From Clostridia bacterium (lineage in GTDB: Bacteria > Bacillota_A > Clostridia > Christensenellales > CAG-138): DNA of 16,809 nucleotides. A program made the translations under genes and the position numbers. Positions within the stretch are counted from its first letter, which is position 1. Every line of letters begins with the position of its first letter. Shown here piece after piece: positions 13,631 to 16,809 of this stretch. The stretch spans positions 1-16,809 of the forward strand of contig JAFZJT010000021.1 in assembly GCA_017553815.1 (NCBI GenBank), written 5' to 3'. The notes beneath the pieces are model-generated. The model saw only the letters and a program-made list of their open reading frames with translations. It had not been told where the DNA came from and did no database searches.

Positions 13631-14698
13631 TCACGGCGCTATCGGCCTGAAATCGAAGCCCTCGTCAACTCTCATAAGGAATTCCGCGATAAGGTCTATA
13701 CAGCCCTTGATGTCATTCCAATCGGCGACTTCGACGGAGGAGTGCATATAGCGAAGCGGGATGCTGACGAGCGCCATCGGAACGCCCCTGCCCGTTTCAA
13801 GCAGGGTGTCGCCGTCGGTATAGGTGCGCCCGCCCGCGACCTCGTACTGGATGCCGATGCCATTTTCCTTTGCGATCTGCTCGAGCAGCGCGTTCATCCT
13901 TTTGTTGACCATTCCGCTGAGGCAGAGCACGGGGCCGCCGCCGAGCCTGATGTCGCCGGACTCATCGGCGTCCCTTTCGGGACTGTCGCTCGCCCATGTA
14001 ACGTCCACAACTATCGCGCAGGTCGGCTCAACATTGCTTCCCGCAAAATACGCGCCGCGGCCGGAGGTTTCCTCGCCAACGCTCGTGTTGGCGTAAATTC
14101 CGCATTGGACGCCGCTTTCGGCGGCTTTTTTAGCGGCTTCGAGTATCACGAACGCGCCGGATTTATCGTCCAAAGCCCTTGCGCTTATGCGGCCGTTGAG
14201 AAGTTCGCGCCTGCCGCAGTCCGCGCAGACGGGATCGCCGATCGCGACCACCGCTTCGGCCTCCTCGCGCGAGTTTGCGCCTATGTCTATCATCAGATCG
14301 GAAGCATCGACCTTATCCTTTTTAAGAAGGCTCTCGGTGATAATGCCAACGCCGGCAACCTTTTCGCGGATAACGCGCCCGTTCTCCGTGCGCTCGTGGA
14401 TTATCTGCATCGGCGAACCGACGTACAGCCCCGATTTAACGCCGCCCGCCCGCTGAACGCGGATCATGCCGTCGCCCGTGATATGCGTAACGCGGAAACC
14501 GATCTCGTCCATATGCGCGCAGAGCAGCACGCGGCAGGTCGCATCGGGGTTGACGACGGAAACGGCGTTGCCCACGGCGTCCGTAAACTGCTTTTCGGCA
14601 AAATCCTTGGCGTAGTCGAGCGCAATACGCTGGTTGGCTTCTTCGCAGCCACTGACGGAAACGGTATCGAGCAGATCATAAAGCAGATTTTTATTCAT
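13631..14698 (-). CDS. M42-family aminopeptidase
   Basis: The 355-residue protein is an M42 (FrvX/glutamyl aminopeptidase/TET-type) dinuclear metallopeptidase, cytoplasmic and usually a large tetrahedral oligomer that trims N-terminal residues from peptides. The ligand set is in order: H62 and D64 (CAHMDEIG), the ALDD motif (D177-D178), GEE (E209-E210), D232 in VVDVTWA and H319 in RYMHSS. The length is normal. The start is ATG 14696-14698, with AAGGAGGAAAAAGC just upstream; the open frame runs 50 codons further but lacks another ribosome binding site. Some relatives were labelled endoglucanases, which is not supported by this catalytic set. It stands alone and converges on the CorC operon. 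Confidence 0.93.
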   Translation of the reverse strand: MNKNLLYDLLDTVSVSGCEEANQRIALDYAKDFAEKQFTDAVGNAVSVVNPDATCRVLLCAHMDEIGFRVTHITGDGMIRVQRAGGVKSGLYVGSPMQIIHERTENGRVIREKVAGVGIITESLLKKDKVDASDLMIDIGANSREEAEAVVAIGDPVCADCGRRELLNGRISARALDDKSGAFVILEAAKKAAESGVQCGIYANTSVGEETSGRGAYFAGSNVEPTCAIVVDVTWASDSPERDADESGDIRLGGGPVLCLSGMVNKRMNALLEQIAKENGIGIQYEVAGGRTYTDGDTLLETGRGVPMALVSIPLRYMHSSVEVADWNDIKGCIDLIAEFLMRVDEGFDFRPIAP

Positions 14699-14753
14699 GC
14701 TTTTTCCTCCTTGAAATATACGGTTGATATGAAAACCCTTCGTTTTCGACGGT

Positions 14754-14759
14754 ATTATA
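14754..14759 (-). promoter_or_regulatory. Likely -10 box of the M42 gene
   Basis: A perfect TATAAT in the context TGGTATAATACC lies on the minus strand 56 nt before the start codon. At 17 nt upstream the sequence is only TTTTCT, a poor -35, so the promoter call rests mainly on the -10. Confidence 0.5.
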
Positions 14760-14794
14760 CCAAAAATGCGGGCAAAAGAAAAGAAGCGCATGGA

Positions 14795-14837
14795 GCGAAT
14801 GATAAACAGCGAATAGCCGCGGCGGAAATTCCTGCGG
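14795..14837 (+). repeat. Dispersed intergenic repeat, copy 2
   Basis: This stretch shares AACAGCGAATAG (14805-14816) and a following GGCGG..TTCCTGCGG with the gap at 16351-16391, and the rest aligns with small gaps. It lies between the divergent M42 and surface-protein genes and has no reading frame of interest. Confidence 0.55.
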
Positions 14838-14918
14838 AGCATCTTCATTTTTTATTCTTTACGGGCGTGCGTCGGCGATGCGGAGTTCAGCCTTTCGGGG
14901 CTGCCTTCCGGTTGCAAA

Positions 14919-14995
14919 GGCGGGGAAAAGGCGGGGAAAAGGCGGGGAAAAGGCGGGGAAAAGGCGGGGAAAAGGCGGGGAAAAGGCGGGGAAAA
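14919..14995. repeat. Seven-copy 11-bp tandem repeat
   Basis: The unit GGCGGGGAAAA is repeated seven times without error, beginning at 14919, 14930, 14941, 14952, 14963, 14974 and 14985. One strand is purely purine apart from one C per unit. The array ends 34 bp before the -35 box of the surface-protein promoter. The period is about one helical turn. Perfect copies suggest recent expansion. Confidence 0.95.
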
Positions 14996-15029
14996 GCAAA
15001 ATATATTTAGCAAAAAATGCTGTGAAATA

Positions 15030-15056
15030 TTGACAAAATTCGGGGGGGGGTATACT
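15030..15056 (+). promoter_or_regulatory. Promoter with G9 tract in its spacer
   Basis: TTGACA (15030-15035) and TATACT (15051-15056) are separated by only 15 nt, AAATTC plus nine G (15042-15050). The promoter of the next gene is colinear with this one from 32 nt upstream of the -35 but has 17 nt and no G run between the boxes. Gain of two G would restore a 17-nt spacer here. Confidence 0.85.
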
Positions 15057-15091
15057 ATATGCACCTTTATATAAAGCAAGGAGGCTAACAA

Positions 15092-16270
15092 ATGGAAAAA
15101 CAGCTTAAAACCGCATTTGCGGCTGCGCTCGCGCTGATGATGGCGCTTGCGCTCGTTCACTTCTCGGCTCTGCCGAGCTCCGAAGCCAAGGCGGAAGCCG
15201 CGCCCACATGGACGGTTCCGGAAGGTTACAATGAGCATGACTATAATAAAATAGTCGCTTTCCTTGAGCAGACCGATGAAAACGGCGTTAAGAACGGCAC
15301 AAAGCTCAGCGAAACCTATGATCCGAATGACCTCGCGACTTGGGGAAGTGAGTATGTTGATTGGATGACCTACTACGGGTCTGATGACCAAGATAGCGAG
15401 CAGCGCATAGAGAGAATAATTTCGCCGAATAAAGGTCTTTGCGGCAGTTTGGACTTATCGGGCTGCACCGCTTTTAGGTGGCTTGACTGCAATTTGAACA
15501 GCCTTACCGAGCTGGATTTATCGGACTGCCCCGCCCTTAAATATCTTGATTGCGGTTGGAACAGCCTTACCGAACTGAATGTATCCGGCTGCACCGCTCT
15601 TGAGTTTCTTGACTGCATAGTAAACAGCCTTACCAAGCTGGATTTATCGGACTGCCCCGCTCTTAGTGGCCTAGTGTGCAGCGGCAACCGCCTGACCGAG
15701 TTGGACATCAGCAATAGTCCAAAGTTTCCTTACGACCATATCCGCGCTGAAGGCAATGGTTATTTTGAGTATGATTTTCTTTCAAATTCCGGCTACATTA
15801 GGGCATATCCCATGAGCGGAGCAGGCTTTGATGGCTTCTATGATGAAAGCGGAGTTCTTATCTCGGAGGGCAGCTTGGACTCTGTTTCGGGGACATATTA
15901 TTATGGGTTTAATGCCGACTGCACAGGGAATGTAATCGTCCGCTTCTCCGAAGGCGCCGCGCCCACGCCCGATCCGAGCGAAGCGCCCGTGAATCCGAGC
16001 GATGCGCCCGTGAATCCGAGTGAAGCGCCCGTGAATCCGAGTGAAGCGCCCGTGAATCCGAGCGAAGCGCCCGCCGATCCGAGCGAAGCGCCCGCGAACC
16101 CCACCGATGCGCCCGCCAATCCGAGCGATGCGCCCGCTGATCCAACGCCCGCACCCACTGCCGCGCCGAACCCGCCTGCCACCGGCACTGTTGCGCTTGC
16201 AGGCGTCGGCATCGCCGCGATAATCGGCGGTATTGGCGTTGCCGTGGCAAGAAGGAAGCGCGAGCGTTAA
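15092..16270 (+). CDS. Wall-anchored cysteine-ladder LRR surface protein
   Basis: This 392-residue secreted protein has four parts. A signal peptide covers about residues 1-35 (MEKQLK, hydrophobic AALALMMALALV, then SSEAKAEA). An N-terminal segment (37-118) has no recognised fold. Leucine-rich repeats of exactly 21 residues start at 120, 141, 162, 183 and 204, with pattern LDLSxCxALxxLDCxxNSLTE; two Cys per repeat (125/133, 146/154, 167/175, 188/196) stack as ladders, as in the Listeria internalin InlJ. A Pro-rich stalk of nine heptads ((D/N)P(S/T)(E/D)AP(V/A), 294-356) ends in NPPATG (360-365), a hydrophobic segment and RRKRER, a sortase signal with P instead of L. AAGGAGG lies 7 nt before the ATG. 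Binding or adhesion is the family role; the ligand is unknown. It has a paralogue downstream. Confidence 0.9.
   Translation: MEKQLKTAFAAALALMMALALVHFSALPSSEAKAEAAPTWTVPEGYNEHDYNKIVAFLEQTDENGVKNGTKLSETYDPNDLATWGSEYVDWMTYYGSDDQDSEQRIERIISPNKGLCGSLDLSGCTAFRWLDCNLNSLTELDLSDCPALKYLDCGWNSLTELNVSGCTALEFLDCIVNSLTKLDLSDCPALSGLVCSGNRLTELDISNSPKFPYDHIRAEGNGYFEYDFLSNSGYIRAYPMSGAGFDGFYDESGVLISEGSLDSVSGTYYYGFNADCTGNVIVRFSEGAAPTPDPSEAPVNPSDAPVNPSEAPVNPSEAPVNPSEAPADPSEAPANPTDAPANPSDAPADPTPAPTAAPNPPATGTVALAGVGIAAIIGGIGVAVARRKRER
15971..16159 (+). repeat. 21-bp repeats encoding the Pro-rich stalk (gene 1)
   Basis: Nine consecutive 21-bp units encode heptads such as NPSEAPV and DPSEAPA. The units are near-identical in DNA (for example GAAGCGCCCGTGAATCCGAG) and shared with the array in the next gene, so length changes by recombination or slippage, in frame, are easy. 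Confidence 0.9.
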
Positions 16271-16304
16271 TCGAACAGCAAATACATATACGCTTAAACT
16301 ATGG

Positions 16305-16337
16305 ATTTCGCCTCCCGCAGTTCGCGGGGGGCGAAAT
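16305..16337 (+). terminator. Hairpin after surface-protein gene 1
   Basis: ATTTCGCCTCCCGC (16305-16318) pairs with GCGGGGGGCGAAAT (16324-16337) along 14 positions with one T-G wobble, about 35 nt past the stop. It is followed by GTATTTG, a poor T-run, but the long stem suggests a terminator. Confidence 0.65.
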
Positions 16338-16350
16338 GTATTTGAAAATA

Positions 16351-16391
16351 ATGAATAATAACAGCGAATAGTTGAGGCGGTCGTTCCTGCG
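16351..16391 (+). repeat. Dispersed intergenic repeat, copy 3
   Basis: This copy contains AACAGCGAATAG (16360-16371) and GGCGG..TTCCTGCGGG as in copy 2 at 14795-14837. Its complement contains CTCAACTATTC as in the heptamer block at 3621-3631. It separates the two surface-protein units. Confidence 0.55.
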
Positions 16392-16481
16392 GGCTTGCGG
16401 CACAAGGGGCGGTCTGTATTTGTTAAAAACGGCGAAAGGGCGGGCAGCCAAAATATATTTAACTTAAAATACTTTGAGATA

Positions 16482-16510
16482 TTGACAAAATTCCGAGAAT
16501 GGGGTATACT
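16482..16510 (+). promoter_or_regulatory. Promoter of surface-protein gene 2
   Basis: TTGACA (16482-16487), 17 nt ending in GGGG, TATACT (16505-16510). The upstream AAAATATATTTA (16450-16461) is in the same place as in the gene 1 promoter (14998-15009), 32 nt from start to start of the -35. This is a well-spaced version of the same promoter. Confidence 0.88.
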
Positions 16511-16548
16511 GTCCGAGCCTTTTATTAAAAGATAAGGAGAAAAACACA

Positions 16549-16809
16549 ATGAAAAAACAGCTTAAAACCGCATTTGCGGCTGCGCTCGCGTTGATGATGG
16601 CGCTTGTGCTCGTTCCCTTCTCGGTTCTGCCGAGCTCCGAAGCGAAGGCTGAAGCCACGCCTGCGCCCGAACAGACCGAAGCGCCCGCCGATCCGACCGA
16701 AGCGCCCGCCGATCCGACCGAAGCGCCCGCCGATCCGACCGAAGTGCCCGCTGATCCGAGCGAAGCACCCGCCGATCCGAGCGAAGCACCCGCCGATCCG
16801 AGCGAAGCA
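16549..16809 (+). CDS. Second surface protein, partial, signal peptide plus Pro-rich repeats
   Basis: The reading frame opens at ATG 16549 behind ATAAGGAGA and runs off the right edge without a stop (87 codons visible). The signal peptide (MKKQLKTAFAAALALMMALV..., to about residue 36) is nearly identical to that of the gene at 15092 in protein and DNA. From residue 41 the product is a Pro-rich heptad array, EQTEAPA then DPTEAPA and DPSEAPA units, continuing to the edge. Unlike the paralogue, the stalk-like repeat directly follows the signal peptide with no LRR domain in between. Whether a globular domain or sorting signal follows is outside the window. It is secreted and probably surface-attached; its function is unknown. 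Confidence 0.88.
   Translation, partial: MKKQLKTAFAAALALMMALVLVPFSVLPSSEAKAEATPAPEQTEAPADPTEAPADPTEAPADPTEVPADPSEAPADPSEAPADPSEA
16669..16809 (+). repeat. 21-bp repeats of gene 2, truncated by window edge
   Basis: At least six full 21-bp units and a partial one encode DPTEAPA/DPSEAPA. They are closer to each other than the gene 1 units are, and the last three are virtually identical, suggesting recent expansion. Confidence 0.88.

Noticed and set aside
14699..14848. 50-codon N-terminal extension of the M42 enzyme
   Set aside because: It lies across the -10 box of its promoter and lacks a ribosome binding site, while ATG 14698 has AAGGAGG directly upstream and matches the family start.
14919..14995. 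CRISPR array
   Set aside because: The units are 11 bp and adjoin directly with no spacers, and no cas gene is present.
13580..15010. 476-codon open frame on the plus strand opposite the M42 gene, ending in the 11-bp repeats
   Set aside because: The minus strand encodes a complete M42 enzyme with all metal ligands. The plus frame has no start signals or known motifs, and its tail is only the translated tandem repeat.
15782..16549. Minus-strand frames with Arg/Ser or Gly-rich repeats opposite the surface genes (also 15901-16250 and 16562-16789)
   Set aside because: Their repeats are just the complement of the 21-bp Pro-rich arrays. The plus-strand frames have signal peptides, ribosome binding sites and promoters.

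Overview
The window is about 16.8 kb of bacterial chromosome, moderately GC-rich. A T-box leader controls its threonyl-tRNA synthetase gene, ribosome binding sites are strong AGGAGG types, promoters are near-consensus sigma-A, and a secreted protein ends in a Gram-positive wall-sorting signal. Together these point to a Bacillota (Clostridia-like), probably uncultured gut-type organism. Species cannot be assigned from the sequence alone.

Layout. Positions 1-290 are non-coding: a hairpin near the left edge and the thrS terminator. thrS (minus, 291-2201) sits behind a T-box riboswitch with its own promoter at 2556-2584. Next, on the minus strand, come a solitary Phd/YefM-type antitoxin (2581-2886) and a small Cro/C1-type repressor (3016-3210). 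The repressor is divergent from a two-helix membrane peptide gene (3299-3529) whose promoter spacer is filled by a perfect palindrome. A PHP-family phosphoesterase (minus, 3651-4466) is divergent from a DUF4253 protein (4624-5370). A regulator-transporter operon follows (XRE regulator 5628-6536, overlapping an ABC exporter 6514-8268). An IS5-group insertion sequence (about 8405-9558) has landed in the centre of a small palindromic (MITE-like) repeat. Then come galE (9763-10746), a translationally coupled pair of CNNM/CorC-type membrane proteins (11022-12185 and 12182-13516), and a convergent M42 aminopeptidase (13631-14698).

The right end (about 14.8-16.8 kb) is the most unusual part. Two related surface-protein genes lie in tandem: 15092-16270 complete, and 16549 to the window edge partial. 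They share promoter, leader and signal peptide. The complete one has a cysteine-ladder leucine-rich repeat domain, a Pro-rich heptapeptide stalk and a PPATG-type sorting signal. Its promoter carries nine G residues between the -35 and -10 boxes, giving a 15-nt spacer, while the otherwise colinear promoter of the neighbour has 17 nt and no homopolymer. This is the layout of a phase-variable promoter. Just upstream lies a seven-copy 11-bp tandem repeat.

Most genes are housekeeping or ordinary accessory functions. The best candidates for new biology are the putative slippage-switched surface locus, the repressor/membrane-peptide module with the operator inside the promoter, and the IS insertion whose reconstructed empty site reveals the disrupted repeat. 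No tRNA, rRNA or CRISPR array was seen.
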